Positions 1 through 11,362 of a stretch of 64,000 bases of DNA are shown here, in pieces; position 1 is the first letter of the stretch; each line of letters opens with the position of its first letter. Under the pieces are notes generated by a model. It saw nothing but the letters and a program-made list of their open reading frames with translations, was not told the origin of the DNA and made no database searches. This stretch comes from Archegozetes longisetosus (Eukaryota > Arthropoda > Arachnida > Sarcoptiformes > Trhypochthoniidae), in the NCBI GenBank assembly GCA_018873245.2, contig JAEMBT020000005.1:9994001-10058000 (forward strand). The letters are read 5' to 3'. A program made the position numbers and the translations under genes.

Positions 1-584
1 AACATCATCAAATTTAAATAGAGACTTAATAAAGTTTAAAGATTTAAAGCTTGCACAAAATGATCACTTTTACGTCATGTAATGTTTTGTTAGCCGGAAA
101 TAAGCTTTATACAAATTATATAAACCTTGAACTTTAAGTAAAGGCTATTATAAATAGAGTTTAGTGCCAACAAAACTAAATCAAAGATAAGCTTTACACT
201 TCAAAACAATAAGATTAATAATGAATTCATTGAAATATTATCTAATGTTATGAATAACTAATGTTTCAATAGGATTTCACTTATGCCTAATGTATACAAA
301 CTTTAAGAAGATTTTACTTAAGAAATTCAATCTTATTCTAACTTCAAATCGATCTAATGCTTTTAAGATCTAAGTAAAAGTTAGAAAACACTCAAATATT
401 AAGATAATTTTCTGAATAAATTTTTGTTTAAATAAATCGTTACTTCTCTGAAAGATATGAAACGTTAACTTATTTTTCTGATACATGTGAAAATAATAAA
501 TAAATCACTTCATTTATACTAAGTTTTATCTATTCGAAAAAACTTTTTCTCTCATTAAATCCAACCAAAAGTTAAGGCTTCTTG
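1..584. other. AT-rich DNA, no gene seen
   Basis: All six frames are broken by frequent stops and nothing longer than a few dozen codons is open. No repeat, RNA gene or known motif was recognised here. Confidence 0.6.
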
Positions 585-610
585 CAAATGCAGTGAAAAA
601 ACTGCATTTG
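585..610. repeat. Short perfect hairpin
   Basis: The arms CAAATGCAGT (585-594) and ACTGCATTTG (601-610) are perfect reverse complements around a six-base A-rich loop. The stem is 10 bp, too short for a typical microRNA precursor. It may be chance or a structured end of a decayed element. Confidence 0.6.
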
Positions 611-848
611 GCAAAGATTTCAATCAAACTCATTCCCGAGATTGACATAATGAAACATTTTTTCTATCTTTTCAAAGTTCACAACACATTTTTGTTACAC
701 TTGTATTCAATCGAGTGAATGAGTGACACACCAGTTGCTGAACTAAAACAAAAAAGAGATTTTTTTTGTTTTAAGAGGTATCTCATTGATTATGAATATG
801 AATTTTATAGAACAAATTTATTCATTTATTTATTCATATGTATAGTTA

Positions 849-1130
849 CAGTCAAACCTCCTTATGGTCTAATCAAAAGGATAAGGGGACTATTTTACTT
901 TATCAAAACTATTTTATATCGGATTCAATATTCTTCGTATCCAACATAAACCTCGTTATAACGAACCTCAAGAAACTTGAAAATTCACTCATTATAAAAA
1001 AACATTTAATATCGAAATTTCTTATATCAAAATTTGTTGATGTTGAAGCTGAATTAACTTTGAAAAGCATAGAAATTTCTTAATATAGAATTGATGGCGA
1101 ATCAAAATTTGATATAACTGGGTTTGACTG
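849..1130. mobile_element. Pogo/Tigger-like miniature element (nested or compound)
   Basis: The left end CAGTCAAACCTCCTTAT follows a TA at 847-848. The right end, ATAACTGGGTTTGACTG, is followed by TA at 1131-1132, so terminal inverted repeats and a TA target duplication are both visible. A second left-end sequence (AAACCTCGTTATAACGAACC) lies inside at about 945. The stretch 945-1130 is 186 bp, close to the usual size of this family in the window, so 849-944 may be part of another copy. Internal 'atatcgaaatttcttatatcaa' runs resemble the subterminal repeats of other copies. There is no transposase. The family assignment rests on general knowledge of Tc1/mariner-pogo elements. Confidence 0.75.
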
Positions 1131-1500
1131 TATACACAGTATAGTTAGAGCACATTAAAACATTAACCTAGCGTCACGTCTATAGTTAGCTCTCTTATGC
1201 TATTTTGAATGCATTAGCTAATAAATTATTCAATTGGGTTCACAAAATATAAAAAATTTACTGAATTCCCCTTTCATTTAGAGCCAGATAGAAATGAAAA
1301 CTATAGCAAGTATTCATTTAGTAAAATAGGTTTTAATAGGAATAATATGAATATTTTCTTTATTAGGCATTATTGTAATGAAGCAAATGTTGCTTCAAAT
1401 ACAAAATGAATTAATAATTTAAGTGAGAGTTAGAAAAACAATTTCACTCCTAGTTATGATGAGAGCGAAAAATAGACCTAAAAATGCTTTATTTTTTTCT

Positions 1501-1574
1501 GCATTATTACTATTAATGATAATTGTTATAATCGTTTCTCATTGTAATAATAATTATTAATATTTATAGTAATG
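1501..1574. repeat. Imperfect AT-rich inverted repeat
   Basis: Positions 1501-1532 and 1541-1574 can pair as reverse complements. The best inner 21-base stretch matches at about 17 positions around a short loop (cgtttctc). It lies just before the long GA tract. It could extrude as a cruciform or be a decayed foldback element. Confidence 0.4.
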
Positions 1575-1598
1575 AAGATTTACTGCACTTGTATATAC

Positions 1599-1601
<3 letters not shown>

Positions 1602-1667
<66 letters not shown>
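1602..1667. repeat. (GA)n microsatellite
   Basis: An uninterrupted GA dinucleotide run of about 66 bp, the longest pure dinucleotide run in the window together with the CT run near 18.7 kb. Confidence 0.97.
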
Positions 1668-1669
<2 letters not shown>

Positions 1670-2936
1670 ATAGTTGAGTAAACTTCTGATCCTATACTAA
1701 GCTATACAACGATTAAATAATAATTTTTTTGTTGGAATATGAATATGAATATGAAAACTAATGATAGGATAATAATAATCAATAAATTATAGGTTATTAT
1801 ATGAGACTAGATATCAAATTAAATGATTGTTTATCACATCATATCATAGTTTGGGTTGAGATGCAATATAGTAAACGGAAACTAAATGATAATTATCAAG
1901 CATTCTCTTCTTACTATTCTCTACTTACTATATCGCGTTTTGTTTGGACAGAGACAAAGTTTAATAAGATATTTAATTCTTCACGACTTATGTCTACTTA
2001 ATAGACTGTTCCTACGAAATACTAGTTTTTTTAGTACAGGAAATGCTTAATTGGTTTTTCATATATTGTTATCTGGAATTTATATGTATTTTTATTGAGA
2101 GAGTTATCCGAAAGCTATCGTTCATATGATATCAAAAAATTTCTTCTCTTTTATAGAAATCATTTTCTTTTACATGAGATTTTTCCCCCGTATATAACTT
2201 TTTCTCATATAAAGGTTAAGAACTTGTCATTAAATCTGAAAAAAATTTCATTGAATCAAATGTTTGATATCTAAAGCACGCGCCGAAAATAATAAAAGCC
2301 AGAGTAGTTTAAAGTGCACTTCAAGTGCATTAATATGTCTGAAAATTAAATTATTTTTTTATCTACTTATGCATAAAGAAAAACAAGATTAAAATATCGC
2401 TTTTATACAAATAAAGGGTTTAAAGTCTAAAACCTAGTAATAAGTTTTAAAATAGAAAAATTGTTCAATGATACAGAATATAAGTTGAAAAAAGTTTACA
2501 AACTTTTTTTTCCAGTGGTTGGACTGAAGGAGAATATGATTTGTAGTGATATTTGTTGAGCGATGGAACCACTTATACAGTAGCCCTAACCTAGCCTGTC
2601 AATCGATTATCGCTTTTTGGGGTCTCTAGGCTCTGAGTTTTTTCGTTTGATTTGAGGAAACTGTAAATATTACTCATAAAAAGCAATAGCTCTTCAGACC
2701 AGTATAAATAGGTATAAAACATTGTGTTTATATTGAAAACAGCATCGTTTGCAATATCACTCCACAAATTGGCTTTTATGCTCCCCATGTGGCCCCCCAT
2801 TTTTTGAACGCATCGGTGCATCACATGTTTGCACGCGTGCATTTGCATTGATATGAGAAAATACTAGCGCACACGAGTATTTGTGTGCATAAACTTTTTT
2901 TTCTGAGGTGATAGATAAAAGTTTTTCCTTATAAAA

Positions 2937-3128
2937 CAGCGAAACCTCCTTACAGTGAACTTCGGTATAATTGGTTCAGATCCAACAACCCTACCCTTGA
3001 AATTTTCAATGAAAATCTTAGAATTAAATCTGAAGATTTTCAACATAAGAATATTTGACATTAGAAATTTTGATATAAAGAATCGTATTTTCAAGTTCCT
3101 TAATGTTCGTTGTAACGAGATTTTAACG
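2937..3128. mobile_element. Pogo/Tigger-like miniature element, about 192 bp
   Basis: The left end reads CAGCGAAACCTCCTTACAGTGAAC. The right end, GTTCGTTGTAACGAGATTTTAACG, is its diverged reverse complement, and the sequence continues with TA. Inside are runs such as 'gaaattttgatataaagaat', which match the family pattern. A 76-codon reverse frame over this element (2864-3094) is an incidental open frame with no recognisable protein. Confidence 0.72.
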
Positions 3129-3656
3129 TAACATACGATAGTTCAAAATAAAAAGTAAAATATCTTTTTTAAGTTACCCCCAAATGAGTCGTTGACCAAA
3201 AATGAGCTAAAGACTAGTTTTTAGATAAGAAGATATTTTCAATATTGATATGAAATTTTTATTTTTTCAAGAGAAATATTTGACTCGTTTATTAAAACCA
3301 TTGAAATTCTTTGTCGTAAAAATTCCCTCTCTATCCAATTAATTGTTTAATAGAGTGAATACCTATAACTAAAAGTTTTTTTAATTAATTATACAAAAGA
3401 CTGAAAACTAGTTGTCTGTTAGGACTCTTACGTGACTAGTCATGCAAATAGAAGTCTAGTTTTATAGTATTTCCGATCAATCAAAATAATTTTCAATCAT
3501 AGGTCTGATTGAAGTTTGAGCTGAACTTTGATTTCAGACTAAGGTATCGATTGATGAGATATGGGTCTTATGTAAAATCTCATAAAGTAACTGCGAAAAA
3601 CGCTTTGGCACTTCTGATCATTTTTTCATTATCAAAATCGTGATTATGCATAAGCT

Positions 3657-3691
3657 TAGCGTCACGTCACGACTAGTTCGTGATCACGCTA
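3657..3691. repeat. GC-richer hairpin containing TAGCGTCACG
   Basis: TAGCGT-CACGTCACGA at the left pairs with TTCGTGATC-ACGCTA at the right, around a CTAG centre, with one small bulge. The left-arm decamer TAGCGTCACGTC also occurs at about 1169-1180, so the motif is present twice within 2.5 kb. The function is unknown. Confidence 0.5.
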
Positions 3692-4779
3692 TGCATTCTT
3701 AATCGAAAAATATTTTTTTAGCCCTTATTGTTGTTTTAGGAGATTTTTGAAATTTTTTTCTTTAGAGTTAATAACTAATAGAAACTATAGAGTTGTAATC
3801 CTTAATAATAACAAATGTCTAATAATAGACTTTGAGTTAATTGATTTTACCACTTATTGTCAATAGAGTTGGAACAGAGTTCACTTTTTTAAAATAATCA
3901 AACAATTTTAATGCGAGTTAAAGTTAAAAGTTTTTTGGCATAAGAAAAACAAATTTCCAAAACTTTTCAATATATTTATCGATATATTATAGGAAATGAC
4001 TACTATAAAAACAATTATCAGAAACTGCATATTATTTGCACTAAATATAAGTTTATTATCAAAGAGTCAGAAGGACAGCGATTATTTGCAAAGTTATGAA
4101 AAATAGTCTTTTAAGCGATAAGTTTCGAAAAATTTTCAAATAACAGTACATATTCCATAAAAATATGCAAAATCAGATGCAAACTAAAAAATGATGACTT
4201 CTATAGAAAAGCCTAAAGATCGAGTACCAGAAAAACTACATAAACGTTAAATTCGATAAATATCTAATAAAACTTCTGGTTTTCTTATACAACGCGTAAG
4301 GATAGATAAAACCGAATATGCATTTCATATAAGCATTAAATGCAATGCATATCTAGATAGACAAAAATTTTTGGGTATAATTAATACCTCAGATCACGTC
4401 TTAACCATTTGGAGCCTGTTTTCATCGCTTCTTAAGTCCGAATAGTCTCTAAAAGTAGTCCTTTCTATATGAGATATATCGAAAGATTTTTGCTTTTTAG
4501 TTATAATCAATTTTTTTGGTCAAATCCGTGTCAAACACAAACACAGCACTAAAAACACATAAATATCCAAAAATTCTTTTAATTTTTAAGTTATCCTCAG
4601 ATACAGTATCAGTCCACAAGAGCCGGTTCTGCAGAAAAAGCACTAAAGATGAATAAAAATAAAGTTTTCTCCTCTAGTGTACAGTCACTGCTATTGCATA
4701 CGGAGAGTTATCTCTGATAGAGTTTAACGCACTGTAAGATAGGAAATGTTAGAACTATAGGATTTTAAGCGTATATAGC
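3692..4779. other. AT-rich DNA, no gene seen
   Basis: Every frame is interrupted repeatedly. No tandem repeat, element end or RNA-like structure was recognised. Confidence 0.55.
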
Positions 4780-5020
4780 TTGCTAGTTCTCACTGCTCCG
4801 AGTCCTGGCACACGAATGATGCCCAAACTGGCTTCTGCAGACTTGCACATCACAATTCCAATACATGCTAGCACTGAGAAAGCCTATAGAAGCGAGCGCC
4901 AGGCTATAGCCTTACACTCTTTAGACTACTAGCGCCTAATGCGGAGGCCGTTGTAATCATTCATATCCTATAGCTTTTTGTACTTGTTCTGGCACTGGTT
5001 TTTAGCTGATCTTTTGTAAG
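4780..5020. other. Relatively GC-rich island of unknown origin
   Basis: This stretch is visibly richer in G and C than its flanks, with blocks such as CTCCGAGTCCTGGCACACG, GCGAGCGCCAGGC and GCGCCTAATGCGGAGGCC. On the minus strand a frame of about 42 codons is open from near 4875 down to about 4753, but it matches no family I recognise. It could be a decayed transposon, an old insertion or a lost exon. No splice signals or termini decide between these. Confidence 0.35.
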
Positions 5021-5368
5021 AAAACTACACTCAAGGCTTCTGTCCGTCAGGTTTTTCCCCTCTTTTCAGGAGAACTTTTCACTACTAGTCGTTTTGAACT
5101 TTATTTTCAAACTTGAACAGACTTTTTAGGAAAATAGAGGGAATAACTAATATTGTTAGACATGTTGAAAACTTGATGTTTCTGATTATTTTTTCTTCTA
5201 TCTATGCTCTTTTCTATCTTAATACACTTTTACTCTTCTGATTATTATTTTAAATGCTTATAATCTTTCAATTAAATAGTTAGTTATTTACAGAAACAGA
5301 TTTTGAGATTTTATGGTATGAAAGAAGTTTTAGATTTGAGGTATGTTTTGAAGAAGTGTTTATAATTT

Positions 5369-5401
5369 CTAATCTATCTCTAATCTATCTCTAATCTTTC
5401 T
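5369..5401. repeat. Three copies of an 11-bp tandem repeat
   Basis: The unit CTAATCTATCT occurs at 5369-5379 and 5380-5390. It occurs with one change at 5391-5401. Confidence 0.85.
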
Positions 5402-6002
5402 TTATTGTTATGCTTCGTGCACGTTTTTCACTACACAACAATGAATTTCTATTGAAAACTAAGGTATTTTTCAGCTTTAAAGCTAATTGCATTTCAAATA
5501 GACCTTTGATAATTAGATCAAACTTTTGGGAAATTATTATTTTTTTGTGATCAATAAAATTTAACTTTTCTCACATAAGCAATCATTTTTTGCAGGAAGT
5601 TTTCCTAATTTTTCTCTTTAGTGCATTTGGGATTTGACTAATTCTCAAAATTTATTTAGATTTAAATTTCGTAATAAATGGGTTTTTGATTAGAAATTAT
5701 TTGACAGAATTAAGTAATAATTCTTTTAGAATTAGTATTTGAGTTAATGTGAAAAGGGAAAAAGTTTAATGTTTTTTGTGATTCTAATCGTGATAAGTAT
5801 ATAAGACAAACGATAAATTATTTATAATTATGTTTTACCCAAAAAAAACCTAAAAATATCGATTATTTCATATAAAAAGCCAATTCAAATTATTTTTCTC
5901 TATCATGAAACACAATAAACTAGACATTAATTAAAAACAATAAATTCTAAGCAATGGGAATAAATTTGAAAGACCTATAGGTGAAAAACTCGTGTATTAG
6001 TG

Positions 6003-6022
6003 CAGGGCTTGACAACCAAAGG
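6003..6022. mobile_element. Lone hAT-like terminus
   Basis: CAGGGCTTGACAACCAAAGG resembles the ends of hAT-Charlie-type elements, which often begin CAGGG followed by a GGCAACC-like block. No reverse-complement partner was found in the following few kilobases, so the element cannot be delimited. This could be a fragment or chance. Confidence 0.25.
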
Positions 6023-6188
6023 AGAGCATCGATTTTAAGAGTATATCAACGTATTAGAGAACAAATTTAGAGATCTAGTTCAACATCTAAATAGAGTTTA
6101 TATAAACATGAGTTTAACTCTAACCCAAAATATTGGTCTTTAAGTGAAATCCTATTTAAATAGTCAGAAAATGAAATCCTTTTTCTTG

Positions 6189-6202
6189 TATATATATATA
6201 TA
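6189..6202. repeat. Short (TA)n run
   Basis: An uninterrupted TA dinucleotide run of about 14 bp. Confidence 0.9.
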
Positions 6203-6564
6203 TCTCCAACCATTTGCCTGACAAAATTGTTTAATTCTATTCGATAAATCTTAACACATCTAATATAAACATATAGTAGAACCTTATATTGAATTCAGTT
6301 CTGAATATCGTATAGTTTTTTGCCAATAGTTGACTCTTGTGAGAGTTGGCAGAGTTGTGAGTGTTGTGAGTCTTGTTCACCATACAACAAAATATATACA
6401 ATTGCAATTACAGTCACTACATACACGAGACAACAGATCAAACGTTAGGGCAAAAAAACAGCAAAACAGTTACGCATCACTTCAAATCTGTTTTAACTTC
6501 AGTTGTGATTTGCCACTAAATGTAAATATTCTTGTTATAAGAAATAAATTATAGACTTATAGCT

Positions 6565-6600
6565 TGTGTGTGTGTGCGTGTGTGTGTGTGTGTGTGTGTT
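6565..6600. repeat. (TG)n microsatellite
   Basis: A TG dinucleotide run of about 36 bp with a single TGCG interruption. Confidence 0.95.
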
Positions 6601-7011
6601 TATGTGTTATAAGCGCGTCATACTTAGGTTACTTCTCATCTGTCCAATAACTATATTCCAATGATTTAATTATTTAATCCTTGAGTGGCACCTCTGTTAT
6701 TATTGATCTGAAAATGATTTTTTTAATAGCAATATAACTCTTGTTCTAAAAAGTTTTTATGTTTACCGCTAAATATAGAAATGCTTTAATTATCTGATTC
6801 CCAGACCCAAAATCTATCTACAATCAATTAATAGAAAATTGATTAATATCTGCCTCAAATCTATGCTATAGATAGTCAGAGAAGAACTTTGTTAATAATA
6901 AAAATCAACTTTTTTGCTTACAAATCAGTCACTTCTATCACTTGGTAGCAAAAATTTTCGATTAAATCTAGATTGAAATTTTAGGCCATACGGGAGTAGA
7001 AATCATGTTCG

Positions 7012-7028
7012 GGAGGCTTAAAGCCTCC
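7012..7028. repeat. Perfect 17-nt palindrome GGAGGCTT-A-AAGCCTCC
   Basis: Eight-base arms rich in G and C flank a single central A. It stands out against the AT-rich surroundings. The role is unknown. Confidence 0.6.
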
Positions 7029-10000
7029 AAACAAGTAAATACAAACTGAAAGGTTTTTTTGATGAGTTGGTTCAGTGCCATAAATACAAGAAAAAGCCAT
7101 AAATGCGCAAAACTGTTACACTAAAAGAGCCCAAAAACTGCCCGCAGTCTAAGCAATAGCTTGTAGTGAATGTTCAGATCTATCTGTATATATAATAATA
7201 ATCACCAATAAAATTGATGTATACAATGGTAAGGCTTTCTCTACAAGATATACAAAACATAAATTTCTCTAAAAAGGAATTCGTTATCAATTCTGTTATC
7301 AATTGTCAACGTCAAACATTCAATAATAGACTTGTTTTGTATAAGAAGAAATCACTTTTCATTCAATTCATTCAATTTAACTAAAACTCTATTTAAGACA
7401 AACAAATTTTACAAAAATATAGAAATTAACTTCTTTTTGTGTACGATTTCTTGATTGCTTATTATTCTTTAGGGGAAGACTTTCTCCTTGTGGCAGATAA
7501 TGATAACAAAATAGGAGTTACTGTAAACACAGTGTTCTTGTAAGGCAGGTGTAAAGAAAGAAGACTTGTGATGATTAACGGTTAAGTCGCTGACAAACAT
7601 TGACACCGAGTCTTCTTCTTGCTCATGTGGGGTGTGATATGGACTTCACCGATAGGTCGTTAGCAGAAAGCTATCAAATTTAGGGCAAATCTGTGACTGA
7701 CTTATGATAAATAGTAAACATTAAGAGAATTATTGAATTAAGCAAGTCTGTGAAAGAACTTGTACTTGAAATAGGCTTATTTTACGAACTTTGCTTCGAA
7801 CATATCCTATCAAGGGATCTTGTTCAAAATAACTTTTAAGTCTTCAGCTTTATTTCAATTTTTAACGCTTCTATAGAAAGTGACTTTTCAAACTTTATAA
7901 TACTTTCATAACAAGTATTTTGTTGGAATTGCAAGTATTTTCTTCTAATTATTGTTATCTACTAGGTTTTGGAAAACTAGTTAATATCTTAATTAAATGA
8001 AAGAAGATTTCAAAGATAGAAGTGATAAATAGAGATTGGTTTCTATTTGAAAAATAATGTCAACTATTCTATAAATTCTTGCATTCAACGAGAAATTCTT
8101 AATCCAAATGCATTTTGAGGTCTTTAATGATTATAAGTATAGGAAATATATATTTAAATAACTTTTTTCACGCTTAATATAGCGTAAAATTTCATGAGCA
8201 ATGATTCGCATAAAAAATATATACAAAATATTTTTAACGCATAATCAATGAGTGAAAAACGATCTGTACTTCACATCTTCAAAATATGGGACACGACAAC
8301 AGAGCGGAGGCAAGATTTGACAAAAAGTTATACATCGCATAAAAAGAAGTAAAAAATAAGAATTTTTCGCAATGACCGCGCAAATAAATAGGTTTCTATA
8401 AGAAGGGGATAAGTGATAAGGATTTAATATTCAGTTAACCGGTTTTTGAACGGAAATGTAAATAAGCAAAAAACGTAGAATGGTAGAATACCAGACACTT
8501 TCTGGAAAGACAAAATCCAAATAACTTATAGCCTGACAGCGGAAGTCAAATCCCAGAAATGTTTTTCTTGAATTCCATGTCAGCTCCCATTCAGTTCTCT
8601 TCGAGATCCGACTCTCTTTTCTCACTGACTTTCCATTTCTTTTCTCTCACACACTTATGCAGAAAAATCTTCATATCTTTTTAAGCCCCCATATCAGACA
8701 TTCATAAATATTTTCTTTTGATTCTAAAGTATATCTTCATTGCTATCAATGGTAAGCATTGAATATATAGGAAGATAAATAGAAATATATTATATGTGGA
8801 GAAATAGATCTAGACTTTGAAGAAGTAAACGAAGAATATGAGGGATAGAGAGGAAGTAACTGCAAAGATATGGAAATGATTATAAATTTATATGAAATGG
8901 TTTATAAATATTTTTAGCCCTTATGTAATAGCTATTTGTTTATGAGGATAGGAAAAATAGTTTTAAGTAATTTAACATTCTTAAAAATGTCACTTTGTTT
9001 TCCTCTACTCTTAACTGACAAATTGGTAGAAATTTGTTTTTTCTATCATTTTCACTTTCTATGAGTATTTGAGAATTAATCAAATTTAATGATAACTTGA
9101 ACATTTTTAACAATATCATTTTTATCATCAGTAGATATTAAACTTTTTCTAACTGTAAAGTTGAAACGTTGATATCTTTGTACACACAACTTATTTAGTC
9201 ATAGCTAAGAAAACTTATTTTTTAATATGTATATATCACTGAATAGAGGTATCATTACATAAACAAGAGTGAGATAGATTAATATAAAAAGTCAATTCAA
9301 ATAAGAAATGGCACGAAAACATTATCAATAACTAAATAGTAATCCCAACAAAAACAAGATCAATGAGTACTGTAGAAGCTGTCACTTAACTCGTTCTTTG
9401 GGCTAATTATTTAATTATAAGCCTTTAACTTCAGAAACGAGTTGATGCGCGAGAGAACAAGTCCTAAACTTGTATTACAATTGACTTGAGCGCTTATAAA
9501 CAAGAAGTTCAAGACTTTATAAAATTAATTTCCTATAAAACAAAAAAATAATAATTTAAGTCTTAATTGAGTTATAAGTTTTAGAAGTAACTCAATAATG
9601 AAAAAAGTTTTTCCTAATGTTTAGTATAAACAAAAAGTATTTTATATAAGACATTAAAGGCAACATAATTGAAAACATTAATGTTGTTTAACTATCATTT
9701 AAAGGGAACAAATCTATTATATGAAGCCTTAGGAATCACGACATCGGAGTTCAAGTCCAGTAAAAAGTTTTTCCGGGATTTCTAGATTCCAAGTGATAAT
9801 TAAGCGACACATCACTAGCGAAAAGGCTATTATATATATTGTGTACAGATATCTAGATATCTAAGAGTCGCTTAAGACTAACTTTTTATGATGCGCTAAA
9901 TTCTTCTCTAATAATAATAACAAACTTGACCTGAAATTATTCCCTTTTAAGAAGCTTAATATCAATTGAATGCTAGTAGAGCTAAACAAAAACAGATATT

Positions 10001-10778
10001 TTCATCACTTTGATAATACCTATCGTCTCCTAAAACTGATAAATTGTTGCCTAAAAAATGTTTGCGTTTTTTTCATCATGTTATTTCTAATAATAAATTA
10101 TTATTAGTACTAATAGGTGACACGATTAGAAATTTCTGTTGTTCTTTGATTATACATTTTCAAAGTTTGCCCAATTATGAGTTCTGTATAACCTGAAAAA
10201 TATCGTCAAAATAAGTTGAGTATTTACAATAATAATTGATTGTTGAATGTTGATTAGCAACATGATAGAAAACAAAATTTTCCTATATTTTTCAGAATAT
10301 TTCTCCAAATTTGATACGAATAATAATAATGACACAAGATCTAGAAAAATAGCATGACAAACACGTAGCATTTTAGATAACCTAAAGGAAAGATGCTAGC
10401 AGTTATAAAGTACTATTGGAGAAGTTGCAAACGTTCTGTCCAGTGGTTTTTCCGGGGTTATCGAATAAGTTATAGAGAGAACGAAAAAACGATTAGCTAA
10501 AATCAGGGGCAAAATAGAGAATGATTAGTAAAGGTCTTTAGTACATGAAAAGAAGTTATATTCAAGTAGAAGGAGAAGCGCAGAAAACCCATTAAAAGTG
10601 ATGATAACTGGATGGACAGCTTTTTTTGCTTAACGGATGCGCTACTGTTAGACACATCTTAGGTTTTTATGATGAAAAAAGAAATAACACTTTATTTATT
10701 CTCTTGTTAGCTAAAGAACAATTATTTTTGTCATTAAACTCTAAAAAGTAAAACAAAATTCATTTATTTTGAAAATTT
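7029..10778. other. AT-rich DNA, no gene seen
   Basis: About 3.7 kb with no supported gene. Open frames of 60-73 codons near 8.4-8.6, 8.9-9.1 and 10.2-10.4 kb on the minus strand have skewed composition and no recognisable domain. A 9-bp stem, AAGAAGACT at 7558-7566 with AGTCTTCTT at 7609-7617, encloses a slightly GC-richer loop. A phrase near 9752 (GGAGTTCAAGTCCAG) resembles a tRNA B box, but no partnering A box was found. Confidence 0.5.
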
Positions 10779-10860
10779 TCAAAAAGTACTTCTTTTTATT
10801 GTAATTATACTAAAATCCCTGAAAAAGCTCTTGTTTTTATGGTAATTATATTAAAAGCCC
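10779..10860. repeat. Two tandem copies of a 41-bp unit
   Basis: Positions 10779-10819 and 10820-10860 align without gaps at about 34 of 41 positions. Both copies contain a TAATTATA-TAAAA block ending in CCC. This is an old local tandem duplication. Confidence 0.8.
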
Positions 10861-11158
10861 CTAGAAGCAAGAAGCAATTTTCAAAAATTGACTTATTTAT
10901 TCTCATCTCTAGCCGTTATATTGTTGAATGTTATTCATATAATCATCACTTGTGATGTTTAGTTGAATTAATGGTGTTTTTGGGCTGAACTGGAAACCCC
11001 TCCCAACACACTCTTGCAAGCTACAATTGTTTGGCACTTATAGTCGGTTCTATTTTGTTGATAAAATTATTTGTTGTTGTTTTTCTAGCGAAAACCTATT
11101 AGTTAGTGAGCAAACCCTTTTTCTAGTATAAAGACTGATAGATATGACACTATGAATG

Positions 11159-11169
11159 GTTAGGTTAGG
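11159..11169. repeat. Short TTAGG-like run
   Basis: GGTTAGGTTAG is just over two units of the arthropod telomere repeat TTAGG. It is too short to be more than suggestive. Similar runs occur near 39.5 and 46.9 kb. Confidence 0.35.
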
Positions 11170-11330
11170 ATATTCTCAACATAAACACAATAGAGGAATA
11201 TGGAGTGCTTTATATTCGAGTACTGTTTGTATGAGGTCTTTCGTATCCATTCCAATCTCTCTTCAAGAGTTTAGTTCTTCACGATTCAGCCAACTGTGAC
11301 TTTATTGATATGATAACATTACCAACTATG

Positions 11331-11362
11331 TACAGTAAAAACTATTTATTATAGACGATACA
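11331..11362 (+). mobile_element. Lone pogo-like left end
   Basis: TACAGTAAAAACTATTTATTATAGACG begins with the TA-CAGT start and the TAT spacing of the miniature family in this window. A matching right end was not found, so this is either a fragment or a strongly decayed copy. Confidence 0.35.

Noticed and set aside
9726..9765. GGAGTTCAAGTCCAG as the B box of a tRNA gene
   Set aside because: No A box, anticodon arm or acceptor stem could be placed at the proper distance.
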